This document shows, piece after piece, positions 44,333 to 54,031 of a stretch of 64,000 nucleotides of DNA. Within the stretch, counting starts at the first letter, position 1. Each line of letters begins with the position of its first letter. A program made the position numbers and the translations under genes. The DNA lies in contig JABDMW010000050.1 in the NCBI GenBank assembly GCA_013001295.1, positions 62,001 through 126,000 of the forward strand, written 5' to 3'. The notes below the pieces were generated by a model, which ran no database searches, had not been told where the DNA came from, and saw nothing but the letters and a program-made list of their open reading frames with translations. The DNA comes from Hyphomonadaceae bacterium. Its GTDB lineage: Bacteria; Pseudomonadota; Alphaproteobacteria; Caulobacterales; Maricaulaceae.

Positions 44333-45001
44333 ATGACGGATTTACTCAGACAGTTTTTTTCATTTGAAAAATTTATGAAGGACCGCTTGGTCGTTTTCTT
44401 TTTCTTTGTCGGCTTGATCGTCATTGTCCTGTCTTTTTTAGGCACGCTTTTAAATTCATTCGCCATTATGGGCGACGGGCATTTCATCAAGGGTTTGACG
44501 CTATTTTTGGGCGCTTTCATTCGCATTGTTCTCTTGTTTGTAGGGCTGCGCCTGATATGCGAGTTGATGATCGCAATATTCCATATCAACAACAATTTGT
44601 CGCCTGACGGTGGTAAATCAGACCTGGCCGAACTTGATCCCGTCGAAGCGGCCCGGGAAATTGCGCAAAAAGCGGCGAAAACGGCGAGCAGCACAACGAA
44701 AACAGTCGTTGAAAAAACGCGGTCCAGATTTTCCGATGATGATGATGAACCCGATGGAGAAGACGTTTACCCAGACTATGAAGATCCAACCCCACCAAAA
44801 CGGGCACGAAAGAAGCCGGCGGCCAAGAAGCCAGCGGCCCAAAAGGCACCGGCCAAGTCAACAACGACGAAAACTGCGGCTAAAAAAGCACCTGCTAAGA
44901 AAACGACAACGCGCAAAACAGCTGCAACAACGAAGAAAACCACAACGGCCAAAAAAACGGCAACAAAGAAGCCTGCGCGAAAAGTCACACCTAAAAAATA
45001 G
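44333..45001 (+). CDS. DUF4282 membrane protein with histone-H1-like Lys/Ala tail
   Basis: 222 residues from the ATG at 44333, with GGGCGG 6 bases upstream. Residues 1-95 form a DUF4282-type domain: EKFMKDR, then two hydrophobic helices (VVFFFFVGLIVIVLSFLG and LTLFLGAFIRIVLLFVGLRL). An acidic linker (DDDDEPDGEDVYPDYED) leads to about 75 residues of AKKPA, TKTAAKK and KKTTT repeats, very basic and like the C-terminal domain of histone H1. The tail would be cytoplasmic and could bind DNA or RNA next to the membrane. The two halves are known separately; their fusion is what stands out. Confidence 0.8.
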   Translation: MTDLLRQFFSFEKFMKDRLVVFFFFVGLIVIVLSFLGTLLNSFAIMGDGHFIKGLTLFLGAFIRIVLLFVGLRLICELMIAIFHINNNLSPDGGKSDLAELDPVEAAREIAQKAAKTASSTTKTVVEKTRSRFSDDDDEPDGEDVYPDYEDPTPPKRARKKPAAKKPAAQKAPAKSTTTKTAAKKAPAKKTTTRKTAATTKKTTTAKKTATKKPARKVTPKK

Positions 45002-45003
45002 TA

Positions 45004-45040
45004 ATAAAAAAACCCGGCCAATCGCCGGGTTTCTTTTTAT
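45004..45040. terminator. Bidirectional terminator
   Basis: AACCCGGC (45011-45018) pairs with GCCGGGTT (45024-45031), with A bases to the left and TCTTTTTATT to the right. It lies between the converging DUF4282 and DUF4167 genes and overlaps the last codon of the latter. Confidence 0.85.
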
Positions 45041-45597
45041 TCCGCTGCTGAACTCACATTTTCCGGTTCAGGAGCTTCGACCGGCTTTTTGCTTCTTGTC
45101 TTCTTAGGTTTTTCAGTAGCTTCAGCCGAGACAGTGCTTTCGGCCTTGCCATTTTGTTTCGGAGCCTCATTGGCATCCACATTATCAGGCGTATTTTCAG
45201 CGTGTGCTTGGGAGTCGTCTTTTCCTTGCTGGCGACGGCGTGGCGGATATCGGCGGGATTTTCCATTGTTGCGGTTTTGAGTATCCCCGTCCTGTTGCTC
45301 ACCGTCGGCGCCCTCATTTTGCTGTTGGCGGGCCTGTTCCTGAGCGGCTTTTTGCTCGGCTGCTTTGGCTTGTTGCGCCATGAGAAGGCGAAGATAGTGT
45401 TCCGCATGTTGCAGATAATTCTCTGCCTTAACACGGTGACCGGAAGATGCCGCATCGCGAGCCAGTGTGGTATATTTGTCGTATATCGTATTCGCAGATC
45501 CGCGAATTTTCACGTCCGGTCCATTGCTGTCCAAAGATCTGTTCGGATTATTATTATTGCTGTTCTTACGACCGCGGCCGCGTTGGCGCTTATTCAT
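45037..45597 (-). CDS. DUF4167 family protein
   Basis: 186 residues; AAGGA lies 9 bases before the ATG. A basic Asn-rich start (NKRQRGRGRKNSNNNN) is followed by the conserved core SLDSNGPDVKIRGSANTIYDKYTTLARDAASSGHRVKAENYLQHAEHYLRLL, here broken at the middle Thr, typical of DUF4167. The remaining 90 residues are low-complexity, rich in Gln, Arg, Glu and Lys. The family is conserved in alphaproteobacteria and usually sits by prmC-prfA as here. An RNA or ribosome link is inferred from context and charge only. Confidence 0.87.
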   Translation of the reverse strand: MNKRQRGRGRKNSNNNNPNRSLDSNGPDVKIRGSANTIYDKYTTLARDAASSGHRVKAENYLQHAEHYLRLLMAQQAKAAEQKAAQEQARQQQNEGADGEQQDGDTQNRNNGKSRRYPPRRRQQGKDDSQAHAENTPDNVDANEAPKQNGKAESTVSAEATEKPKKTRSKKPVEAPEPENVSSAAE

Positions 45598-45790
45598 AAA
45601 AGCATCCTTGTATTGAGATCATTTAGTCCAACGTGGGGCCTGATCCCGAAGGCAGCACGCAAATCACTATCTATTGTGTAATTGTTTCTCTCATTCCCGA
45701 GAGGGTATCGTTCAAAAATGTCTCTTCAAATTTTGGGGAGGCTGCGCCCCTGCGCGCCTTCTGACCACAACAACAAGCTACCCGTTTTAG

Positions 45791-45817
45791 AAAGCTTGTC
45801 CAAGCTTTTTTTAATTT
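45791..45817 (+). terminator. Rightward hairpin with T run, no obvious gene
   Basis: AAAGCTT (45791-45797) pairs with AAGCTTT (45802-45808) across a GTCC loop, followed by TTTTTAATTTTT. It faces right, just beyond the end of the leftward prmC. No rightward gene precedes it, so it may end a small RNA or be fortuitous. Confidence 0.4.
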
Positions 45818-46678
45818 TTATGCAGATATTTTTCCGCTGACCACTCGGTCATGGCCTGCCAGGTCCTGATCAATAAGGATTTGGGTAAAGCCTGCTGCGC
45901 GCAACAAGCCCGCAACCGCTTCGCCTTGATCATAACCAATCTCAAAGACGATCGATCCTTGAGGTTTCAATGCCTCAGTTAATTTTGCAATAATCGCCTC
46001 ATAGGCACTCAATCCATGCCGCACTCCCCGCAGCGCCATTTCCGGCTCGTAATCAACGACGGTTCGCGGTAAGTTTTTCATTGCTTTATCGGTAATATAG
46101 GGCGGATTAGAAACGATGATATCAGCGCGCTGATCAAATTCACTGAGGAAATCGGAGAGAACAAATTGCGCCCGATCGGCCATTTCGAGCTTATCAGCAT
46201 TGAGTTTCGCAATGTCCAGAGCGCTGGCTGAAACATCTAGTCCAACACCTGTCGCATCCTTACGCTCATGCAAAACGCTCAATAAAATCGCGCCGGAGCC
46301 TGTACCTACATCAACTATGAGAGGGTTTCCAATCTCCTTAAGGCAGCTTAAAGCGCGTTCGACAACGCCTTCAGTCTCCGGACGCGGGATAAGGACATCT
46401 GGTGTGACCAGAAACTCAAGTGACCAAAACGGTTGTTTGCCCAGGATATACGCAATCGGCTCATGTTTGATACGCCGCGCCAACATCTGGTTCAAGCATT
46501 CAATTCCTTCAAGTGGTGCAGGATTAGGGGCATATGCGATTAACTCAGACGAGGCCCACCCGAAAGCTTCACAAACAAGAATATTGCTTTCAATTTCCGA
46601 ACTTTCGATACCCGCCTGCTCTAAAGTAATCCGGGTTGAACGCCGTAAATCTTCAACGGTCACGGTTGATTTAGCCAT
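45818..46678 (-). CDS. prmC: Release-factor glutamine methyltransferase
   Basis: 286 residues. The helical N-terminal RF-binding part is followed by a SAM domain: [35 protein letters not shown] and the catalytic SNPPYIT. It methylates the Gln of the GGQ motif in RF1 and RF2. Its start overlaps the end of prfA by 8 bases, so the enzyme and its substrate are made from one message. Confidence 0.95.
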   Translation of the reverse strand: MAKSTVTVEDLRRSTRITLEQAGIESSEIESNILVCEAFGWASSELIAYAPNPAPLEGIECLNQMLARRIKHEPIAYILGKQPFWSLEFLVTPDVLIPRPETEGVVERALSCLKEIGNPLIVDVGTGSGAILLSVLHERKDATGVGLDVSASALDIAKLNADKLEMADRAQFVLSDFLSEFDQRADIIVSNPPYITDKAMKNLPRTVVDYEPEMALRGVRHGLSAYEAIIAKLTEALKPQGSIVFEIGYDQGEAVAGLLRAAGFTQILIDQDLAGHDRVVSGKISA

Positions 46679-47738
46679 CCATTTCCAGCTCAGCCAACCG
46701 TTCTGCCTGATCTTCCGCGATCAAGCTGTCAACGACTTCACCCAGACCGTCGCCGGCAACAATCTTATCAAGTTTGTAAAGCGTCAAATTAATTCGGTGA
46801 TCGCTGACTCTGCCTTGCGGATAGTTGTAAGTGCGGATGCGTTCTGAGCGGTCGCCGGAACCCACTTGCGCTTTTCGTTCACCCGCGCGTTCCGCATCGA
46901 TACGCGCTCGTTCCATATCATATAGACGCATTTTCAAAATCCGTTCCGCATTAGCGCGGTTAACGTGCTGGGATTTGGCATCACACACCACCACAATCCC
47001 TGTAGGTTCGTGGGTCATGCGGACGGCGCTATCTGTTTTATTGACGTGCTGCCCGCCGGCACCGGAGGCGCGCATGGTATCAACCCGGACATCATTCATA
47101 TTGAAATCAATATCAATATCTTCAGGGGCCGGTAAAACGGCAACTGTCGCTGCCGACGTATGGATCCGGCCCTGGGTTTCTGTGACCGGCACGCGCTGGA
47201 CGCGATGAACGCCGCTTTCAAATTTCAATTTTCCGAAAACACCATTGCCGGTGATCGATGCGACAATTTCTTTATATCCGCCCATTTCCGCCTCGGACGC
47301 TGTTTCGACTTCAACTTTCCAGCCCTGCAGCTGCGCATATCGTTGATACATTCGAAACAAATCACCGGCAAAAATTGCCGCTTCGTCACCGCCTGTACCT
47401 GCGCGAACTTCAATGACAACCGAGGCATTGTCGTCCTTATCCTTTGGCAACAACAGAATACTAACTTCTTTTTCGAGCGCCGGAAGCTTCTCTTTTAAGG
47501 ATTGCAATTCATCCTTGGCCATTGCCCCCATTTCAGGATCACTCGCCATCTCTTCCAGGTCCTCCATTTCGGACAGGACTTCCTGAAGCTTGCGTACACC
47601 ATCGGCGACCGGTTTTAATTCGGCATGTTCTTTAGCGAGTTTAACGATCTCATCAGTCTCGCTCGCAACACTCATGCGGGCTTCGACGGCATCGAATCTC
47701 TCTAAAACTTGTTCCAGTTTTTGACGCGGTATTTTCAT
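46671..47738 (-). CDS. prfA: Peptide chain release factor 1
   Basis: 355 residues. [21 protein letters not shown] carries the GGQ of the peptidyl-transferase site, and the stop-codon recognition region lies earlier. [19 protein letters not shown] and [13 protein letters not shown] are typical. It frees the peptide at UAA and UAG codons. Preceded by ptsP with 75 bases between, and followed by an overlapping prmC. Confidence 0.97.
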   Translation of the reverse strand: MKIPRQKLEQVLERFDAVEARMSVASETDEIVKLAKEHAELKPVADGVRKLQEVLSEMEDLEEMASDPEMGAMAKDELQSLKEKLPALEKEVSILLLPKDKDDNASVVIEVRAGTGGDEAAIFAGDLFRMYQRYAQLQGWKVEVETASEAEMGGYKEIVASITGNGVFGKLKFESGVHRVQRVPVTETQGRIHTSAATVAVLPAPEDIDIDFNMNDVRVDTMRASGAGGQHVNKTDSAVRMTHEPTGIVVVCDAKSQHVNRANAERILKMRLYDMERARIDAERAGERKAQVGSGDRSERIRTYNYPQGRVSDHRINLTLYKLDKIVAGDGLGEVVDSLIAEDQAERLAELEMDG

Positions 47739-47813
47739 GATCGTGTGCTAATCGGTTCGGCGTGCTTTGTCGAGTATTATCCGCGCCCAGATATGTTGGT
47801 ATCCGAATACGCT

Positions 47814-50105
47814 TTAAACCGGAATGCCTTCGGTTACACAGAAATCGGCGACCATATCGCGGACGCTCGATGCATCCGATTTTGTCGACAAGGCCGGTTT
47901 CAATTTCCTTGCCAATTTTCCAGCATCGAGTGCCAAGACGGCGCTTTTCACCGGGCCGATCCCGGTTACTGGCATAGACAAGTTATCAAATCCGATAGCG
48001 ATTAAACATATCGCCTCCAAGGGTCGCCCCGCCATTTCACCGCAGATAGAAACTTCAACTTTATTGGCTTTACATCGCTTTGCAATATACGACAGCATCG
48101 ATAGTGCCGCTGGATGTAAACCGTCATACCGACCGGCAACTCTGGGGTTGTCACGGTCAGATGCAAAAAAGAACTGCATCAAATCGTTGGCGCCGACCGA
48201 CACGAAATCGACATGTTTACACATAGCGTCAACCTGCCAGGCCAGTGACGGTGTTTCGAGCATGACGCCCGTTTCAATTTTTTGCGGAAGCAGCGAGCCC
48301 ATGCGCTCAAATCGTGCCCGTTCTTTGTCCAACATGGCTTTTGCATCGATAAATTCCTGCACGGTCGACACCATCGGAAACATCAACCTGAGCGTTTTGC
48401 CCGCAGCTGCCGTGAGCAGAGCCCGAAGTTGATACCGCAGCAGTCCCGGTCGATCGAGCCCGATCCGGATTGCCCGCCAGCCAATCGCCGGGTTTTCCTC
48501 CGGCAATGGGTCTGCATAAGGCAGGATTTTATCTCCCCCTAGATCTAGAGTTCTGAATGTCACGGGTTTTTCGCCGCTGGCATCCAAGGCTTTTGCATAT
48601 AATTCCACTTGTTCTGATAGCCGCGGCATCGCTTCCGCAATCATGAACTGAAACTCCGTGCGGAATAGACCGATCCCGTCAGCCCCCATCGCATCAATCT
48701 GCGGCAGATCTACCAATAGACCTGCGTTGAGCAGTAATTTGACATCAACATTGTCCTTGGTAACCGCTTTTAAATCCCGTTGCCGTTCAAAGGCTTTGCT
48801 CAGATCGGAACGAATCCGAAAGCGCATATCGAAATCGTCTACAACGGCTGGTATCGGACGGATAAAAATACTGCCGGTCTCGCCGTCAAGCAAAACCTTA
48901 TCACCTGTCTCAACCCGGTCGAGAATGCCTTCCGCTTGACCAACCAATGGGATGCCGAGCGTTCGGCAAATGATTGTGGCATGGGAAGAGGCAGCTCCCT
49001 CCTCAAGGACAATGCCTTTGAGCCGGGTATGGTCATAGTCAAGGACCTCGGCCGGCCCCAAATTACGCGCAAATACAATTGCGTCTTTTGGGAGTTTGCG
49101 CTGACCCGGGTCGAGGTCTTCACCGCCGAGGCTTCTGAGCATACGATTGGCCAAGTCTTCCAAATCATGCAGGCGTGCCCGCAAATATGGATCGCGCGCC
49201 TTTAACATGCGGGCACGATGCTGATTTCTAACCCGCTCGACAGCCGCTTCCGCAGACAATCCTGTATGCACGGCTTCGCGGAGTTGATCGACCCACTGCC
49301 GATCATAGGCGAACATGCGATAGCTTTCGAATATTTCCAAAGAGGCGCGGCTTAAACTCGCCGTTTCCCCGCTTACCATAGCATCGACTGATCTTCGCAT
49401 GTGCGCAATTGCATCTTCTAACCGCGCTTCCTCCTTAGTCGGGTCGTCAGCGATCATTTGACCGGCGGTCACGGGAGGAAAATGTAAAAACGCCTGTCCT
49501 TTCGCCAGGCCGCCAGCATAGGCGTTGGCGCTTCTAGTCTCCGGTTTGACTGGAGATAGATTGAAACCTTTAAGTCTGGATTTAGCGCCACCTGCTCGTT
49601 CGTCTTCGATCGCGATTTCGGCCAGTAGCGTCGCAACCGTCAGCAGGTTCTCAACCTCATTTTCGTCAAATGTGCGCGCTTTTCGGCTTTGCACGACCAA
49701 GACCCCGAGATTGCGTCCGCCGCGCAATAGGGGAACTCCCAGAAAAGAGTGGAACTTTTCTTCTCCCGTTTCCGGTCTGTACGCATAGTCAGGATGTTGC
49801 GGTGCTTCAGCCAGATTTAGAAGTTTGGCGGACGTGGCAACGCGGCCCACCAATCCTTCATTTAGCTTCATCCGCGTTTTATGCACGGCTTCTTTTTTCA
49901 GACCCTTGGTGGCACATAATTCCAATTCATCACCATCGCGGAGATAGATCGACGCAACATTGATGCGCATCGAGCTGGCGATTACATTGACGAATTGATC
50001 TAGGCGGGCCTGAACTCCCTCCTCATTCGCCATAAGAATTCGAATGCGTTTAAGAAGGCTGGCCCCCGGGTCCGATTTCCTTTGTATGGATCCGGGAAGT
50101 TTCAC
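47814..50105 (-). CDS. ptsP: PEP-protein phosphotransferase of the nitrogen PTS (GAF plus enzyme I)
   Basis: 763 residues. A GAF domain (about 15-175, with LVGRVATSAKLLNLAEA) precedes the enzyme I part. The phospho-His is His375 in EEGAASSHATIICRTLGIPLVG. GADGIGLFRTEFQFM, FRTLDLGGDKILPY and SICGEMAGRP are the PEP-binding signatures. It starts the PTS-Ntr phosphate relay, which in alphaproteobacteria links nitrogen state to (p)ppGpp and other outputs. The start codon overlaps the stop of lysC by one base. Confidence 0.96.
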   Translation of the reverse strand: MKLPGSIQRKSDPGASLLKRIRILMANEEGVQARLDQFVNVIASSMRINVASIYLRDGDELELCATKGLKKEAVHKTRMKLNEGLVGRVATSAKLLNLAEAPQHPDYAYRPETGEEKFHSFLGVPLLRGGRNLGVLVVQSRKARTFDENEVENLLTVATLLAEIAIEDERAGGAKSRLKGFNLSPVKPETRSANAYAGGLAKGQAFLHFPPVTAGQMIADDPTKEEARLEDAIAHMRRSVDAMVSGETASLSRASLEIFESYRMFAYDRQWVDQLREAVHTGLSAEAAVERVRNQHRARMLKARDPYLRARLHDLEDLANRMLRSLGGEDLDPGQRKLPKDAIVFARNLGPAEVLDYDHTRLKGIVLEEGAASSHATIICRTLGIPLVGQAEGILDRVETGDKVLLDGETGSIFIRPIPAVVDDFDMRFRIRSDLSKAFERQRDLKAVTKDNVDVKLLLNAGLLVDLPQIDAMGADGIGLFRTEFQFMIAEAMPRLSEQVELYAKALDASGEKPVTFRTLDLGGDKILPYADPLPEENPAIGWRAIRIGLDRPGLLRYQLRALLTAAAGKTLRLMFPMVSTVQEFIDAKAMLDKERARFERMGSLLPQKIETGVMLETPSLAWQVDAMCKHVDFVSVGANDLMQFFFASDRDNPRVAGRYDGLHPAALSMLSYIAKRCKANKVEVSICGEMAGRPLEAICLIAIGFDNLSMPVTGIGPVKSAVLALDAGKLARKLKPALSTKSDASSVRDMVADFCVTEGIPV

Positions 50106-51358
50106 TATCCACGACTCGCTTCAAGTTCAAATGCGCCGTGCAGTGCCCGGACTGCCAATTCAGTGTATTCCGCGTCGATCAAGACGCTGATTTTGATTTC
50201 AGATGTCGCAATGACCTCAATGTTGATACCTCGTTCTGCCAGTGCTGAAAACATGGTGTGCGCAACACCAGTATGCGACCGCATACCTATACCCACGACA
50301 GATACTTTAGTGACTTTCTCATTGACCACAACATCTTCAAAACCAATGTCCTGTTTTGCCGTATCGAGAGCAGCCAATGCTTTTTTAACGTCGCGTTCGC
50401 CGACCGTGAAAACGAGGTTGGCAGAATTTTCAGTCTGACTGATGCCCTGGACGATCATATCTACGATGACGTCGGCCTCCGACATGACCCCGCATACTTG
50501 TGCGACCACGCCAGGCTTATCTTTCAGTCCTAATAGAGAAATTTGCGCTTCATCCCGGCTATATGCTACGCCACTTACAACACGTTCTTCCATAGTTTCA
50601 TCCTCTGCGCAGACGAGTGTGCCAGGGTTTTCCTGTCCCTCGTCCGCAAAACTTGTCAGCACCCGAATGGGCAAATTATTATTCATGGCGAGTTCTACAG
50701 ACCGGGTCTGTAGCACCTTTGCACCCTGTGACGCCAGCTCTAGCATTTCTTCAAACGCTATGCGGTTTAATCGCCTCGCTTCCGGTACAATTCTGGGATC
50801 GGTCGTATAAACGCCATCAACATCAGTATAGATGTCACATCTGTCTGCATTCAAGGCCACAGCCAATGCGACTGCGCTGGTATCCGAACCACCCCGCCCC
50901 AGCGTCGATACGCGTCCGTCTGGGCTAATCCCTTGAAACCCGGCGACGACACCGACGGTTCCTTTTGAAATTGAATCGGCAAATGCCAGTGTCTCTATTC
51001 CTTTAATCCGCGCCGAAGAATGTGCCCCATCGGTCTGCAGAGGAATTTGCCACCCTTGCCAGGACCGGGCTTTAACCCCCCGCCGGCGCAGAGCGATCGC
51101 TAATAATCCGCTGGTCACCTGTTCCCCGGACGCGACGATCGTATCATATTCATCGTCTATTGCACCGCCAATGTCTGAATCCGCAGACAGCTCATCAACA
51201 TAAGCAACCAACCGGTTGGTTTCGCCGGACATGGCAGACACAACAACGGCGACTTCATTGCCTTCGGCGGCCTCATCCTGCACAAGCGCAGCCACTTTGC
51301 GGATGCGGTCCGGATCCGCAACGGAAGTTCCGCCAAATTTCATAACAATGCGCGCCAT
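50105..51358 (-). CDS. lysC: Aspartate kinase
   Basis: 417 residues from the ATG at 51358; the frame extends to a TTG four codons earlier. MKFGGTSVADPDRIRKVA, VVVSAMSGETNRLV, GGSDTSAVALAVALNADRCDIYTDVDGVYTTDPR, split at Asn, mark the kinase. Two ACT domains (about 270-417) bind the feedback inhibitors lysine and threonine. First step from aspartate to lysine, threonine and methionine. It is divergent from ubiG and co-transcribed with ptsP. Confidence 0.96.
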   Translation of the reverse strand: MARIVMKFGGTSVADPDRIRKVAALVQDEAAEGNEVAVVVSAMSGETNRLVAYVDELSADSDIGGAIDDEYDTIVASGEQVTSGLLAIALRRRGVKARSWQGWQIPLQTDGAHSSARIKGIETLAFADSISKGTVGVVAGFQGISPDGRVSTLGRGGSDTSAVALAVALNADRCDIYTDVDGVYTTDPRIVPEARRLNRIAFEEMLELASQGAKVLQTRSVELAMNNNLPIRVLTSFADEGQENPGTLVCAEDETMEERVVSGVAYSRDEAQISLLGLKDKPGVVAQVCGVMSEADVIVDMIVQGISQTENSANLVFTVGERDVKKALAALDTAKQDIGFEDVVVNEKVTKVSVVGIGMRSHTGVAHTMFSALAERGINIEVIATSEIKISVLIDAEYTELAVRALHGAFELEASRG

Positions 51359-51438
51359 ATTGTCTCTCAATATCCGTTTGAGCTAGTCTTTAATCAAGCA
51401 CAACCGTATAAGCAATGGCCAGTTTAGGAAGAGCAAGC

Positions 51439-52209
51439 ATGAAAAATTATTCTGCCAATCCAAATCATGTTGAAAGCGTAAGCGTAGATCCCGCAGAAAT
51501 GGCCCATTTTGAAAAAATGGCCGAGGACTGGTGGGACCCAACCGGTAAATTCAAGCCGCTACATATTATGAATGGATGCCGGACGCGGTTTATCAAAGAA
51601 GACATTTGTGCGCATTTTTCACGTGATCCGGATGCGTTAGAACCCCTCAAAGGATTGCGCATTCTCGATATTGGTTGCGGCGGCGGACTATTGTGCGAAC
51701 CCATGGCCAGATTAGGTGCAACGGTAACCGGAATTGACGCGCTGGAAAAAAACGTCAAAACCGCAAAAACCCACGCGGAACAGTCGGGACTGGAAATCGA
51801 TTACCGGTATGGATCTATTGAAAAAATGACTAAAACGGAAGCACAGGCATTCGATGTTGTTTTAAATATGGAAGTTATTGAGCATGTAAACGATCCGGCC
51901 GGATTTATGAAAACCTGCGCCCAAATGGTGCGGCCCGGCGGGCTCTTATTCTGTTCGACAATCAACCGTACTGCCAAAGCCTTCACATTGGCGATTTTCG
52001 GCGCCGAATATGTGATGCGCTGGCTCCCCAAAGGTACACACCAATACGCAAAATTCCTTAAACCCGCAGAATTGGTGCGGATGCTCAAAGATGCAGGGTT
52101 GGAACCAGAAACGCCGCAAGGCATGGTCTTGAACCCGCTCACCAGCGTTTGGAAAATCAGCGATGATACCGGCGTGAATTACGTGGTCAAAGCCGCGAAG
52201 GCTCCTTAG
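51439..52209 (+). CDS. ubiG: Ubiquinone biosynthesis O-methyltransferase
   Basis: 256 residues from the ATG at 51439, with AGGAAGAG 8 bases upstream. EMAHFEKMAEDWWDPTGKFKPLHIMN, split at Asp-Trp, is the UbiG start, followed by SAM motif I ILDIGCGGGLLCEPMARLGATVTGID, with VVLNMEVIEHV and the C-terminal THQYAKFLKPAEL. It makes both O-methylations of ubiquinone. Its stop overlaps the converging reductase-like gene by 4 bases. Confidence 0.95.
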   Translation: MKNYSANPNHVESVSVDPAEMAHFEKMAEDWWDPTGKFKPLHIMNGCRTRFIKEDICAHFSRDPDALEPLKGLRILDIGCGGGLLCEPMARLGATVTGIDALEKNVKTAKTHAEQSGLEIDYRYGSIEKMTKTEAQAFDVVLNMEVIEHVNDPAGFMKTCAQMVRPGGLLFCSTINRTAKAFTLAIFGAEYVMRWLPKGTHQYAKFLKPAELVRMLKDAGLEPETPQGMVLNPLTSVWKISDDTGVNYVVKAAKAP

Positions 52210-53381
52210 CTCTCAAGCTCAAACGTCAAACCTGCGTTGGCTTCAAGGCGCTCAATTAAAGGTGCACCCATAGCTGGCGCACTCGTCATCACACCACCTT
52301 TTGTATCTGTGGAATCTTTTACCAGGCATATTGCAGCTTCGGCGATCATTTTTGACGTAGAACCATAGCCCGGGTCCTTATCGCCTGTCACACCAGCCCG
52401 AAGTTTTTCGCCGTCGGCATCATACCCGACGATCAATACGTCATAAAATCCGGCTTCGCGTTCTTCTTTAGAGGGACCTTCACCGGGTTTTGGCACATCC
52501 TTACCGAACATATTCATGCCTGCAACGGCTTCCGCCATGGCTTTGCCTTTGTCCCCCGGACCGGTGATCATCATCTCGCTATAGGTGAAATCTTCGCCGT
52601 AAGCGTGACCGAGCAAAGCGTTTGAACGGTGGACGTTTTTTGAATTGATCGATTCCATAATGAAGGGCGCAACCCACACGTCTAAGTCTTCGTCAAACGT
52701 CGGTTTATGAACAGGAGGTTGCTGAGGCCCTTTAAATCCCCCGGTCAGTGCAAATGGATTGATTTGTTTTTGAAACAACGCGGGGTCTTCTTTAATTGCG
52801 GCCATCGAGGCTGCAAAGCTTGCCGCGGTCCCGCCGGAAAACGTTCCTTGCATTTTACGGACACGACTTTTGACACGCGGCAGGGTTGAGCCATATTTTT
52901 TCTTCGCTTCTTCCTGCAAAAAGAAAACGCCGAGATCAAAAGGAATGGAATCAAAACCGCACGAAAAGACGATCCGCGCGCCGCTGGCTTTGGCTTTTTC
53001 ATGATGGGCGTCGATCATGTCGGCCATCCAGTTGGGCTCACCACACAAATCGACGTAATCCGTGCCCGCTTCCACACAGGTGGCGAGCAGCTTTTCACCA
53101 TATAATTGATACGGGCCGACGGTCGTCAGAATACATTTGGCCCGCGCTACCATGTCTTTTAGTGAATTTTCGTCATTGGCATCTGCAACGACAAATGGTG
53201 TATCTTTAGGCGCGCCAATTTCATCTCGAACACTTGCCAGCTTTTCTGCACTTCGGCCGGCTATTGCCCATTTAACATCGCCGCCAACACCGTATCGGTT
53301 CGATAAATATTCGGCGACCAAACGACCTGTAAAACCGGTCGCGCCATAAACGATGACGTCAAATTCTGCATTGGGATTCAT
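52206..53381 (-). CDS. Saccharopine-dehydrogenase-like / trans-acting enoyl reductase family protein
   Basis: 391 residues. A Rossmann fold opens the protein: DVIVYGATGFTGRLVAEYL, then AIAGRSAEKL, ILTTVGPYQLYGEKLLATCVEAGTDYVDLCGEP and ARIVFSCGFDSIPFDLG. This is the pattern of the membrane-linked reductases related to mycobacterial trans-acting enoyl reductase and to human SCCPDH. Substrate unknown; a lipid role is plausible. No signal peptide. Confidence 0.87.
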   Translation of the reverse strand: MNPNAEFDVIVYGATGFTGRLVAEYLSNRYGVGGDVKWAIAGRSAEKLASVRDEIGAPKDTPFVVADANDENSLKDMVARAKCILTTVGPYQLYGEKLLATCVEAGTDYVDLCGEPNWMADMIDAHHEKAKASGARIVFSCGFDSIPFDLGVFFLQEEAKKKYGSTLPRVKSRVRKMQGTFSGGTAASFAASMAAIKEDPALFQKQINPFALTGGFKGPQQPPVHKPTFDEDLDVWVAPFIMESINSKNVHRSNALLGHAYGEDFTYSEMMITGPGDKGKAMAEAVAGMNMFGKDVPKPGEGPSKEEREAGFYDVLIVGYDADGEKLRAGVTGDKDPGYGSTSKMIAEAAICLVKDSTDTKGGVMTSAPAMGAPLIERLEANAGLTFELES

Positions 53382-53446
53382 GATTTGCCTCTATAATGTT
53401 TGTGAAGGAGCAAGCTAAATCAAACCCGCCATATATGCAATTAGTT

Positions 53447-54031
53447 TCATAGATCGAGCGCCAATTTCACTTGCGCTCGTAAATGCGGCAGCAACTCCGT
53501 TTCAAACCATGGATTCTTCTTTTGCCATATATTGTTGCGCGGTGACGGGTGTACCAAGGGAAAGCGTCCTGGTTGAAACTCGGCGAATGCTCTTACGGTT
53601 TCAGTCAGGTTTCTTTTGCGTTCATTGCCCAGATAATAATTGTGAGCGTATTGGCCAATCAGCATGGTCAACTGAACTGATGGCATTTCAGCCAAAATCG
53701 GCTCATGCCATTTTTTGACAAACTCCGGTCTGGGCGGTAGATCGCCACGTTCTTTACTGCCCGGAAAATAGAAATCCATGGGCACCAGAGCGACCTTGGT
53801 TTCATCATAAAATACTTCGTCATCGACCCCCATCCATTTGCGTAGGTTTCGACCACTTGGATCATCCCACGGCACGCCGCTTTCCTGTGCAAGACGTCCG
53901 GGTGCTTGTCCGATGATCAGAATTTTGGCTTTTTCGTGCGCCGTATAAACGGGTCCCCAACCTTGTTGTTTCGCCCAAGCATTGTCGGCATGATCAGTAA
54001 TTTGTTGGCGGATACGGTCTAGCTTACTCAT
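53447..54031 (-). CDS. Uracil-DNA glycosylase superfamily protein
   Basis: 194 residues. AKILIIGQAPGRLAQESGVPWDDPSG carries the GQAPG motif and the following substrate-pocket segment, and the late motif is LVHPSPRNNIW. The four iron-sulfur cysteines of family 4 enzymes are absent. This is the small group often called UDG family or YqfB-like by name only. It may excise uracil or another base, but the activity is not certain. Its start overlaps the end of the nitrilase gene by 8 bases. Confidence 0.83.
   Translation of the reverse strand: MSKLDRIRQQITDHADNAWAKQQGWGPVYTAHEKAKILIIGQAPGRLAQESGVPWDDPSGRNLRKWMGVDDEVFYDETKVALVPMDFYFPGSKERGDLPPRPEFVKKWHEPILAEMPSVQLTMLIGQYAHNYYLGNERKRNLTETVRAFAEFQPGRFPLVHPSPRNNIWQKKNPWFETELLPHLRAQVKLALDL

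Noticed and set aside
44810-45107. Lys/Arg-rich and hydrophobic frames around the DUF4282 tail
   Set aside because: They are frame-shifted or antisense readings of the Lys/Ala repeat.
45598-45790. SRP or 6S RNA gene
   Set aside because: A short GAAGGCAGCA stretch recalls SRP RNA, but the conserved tetraloop and surrounding stem are missing.
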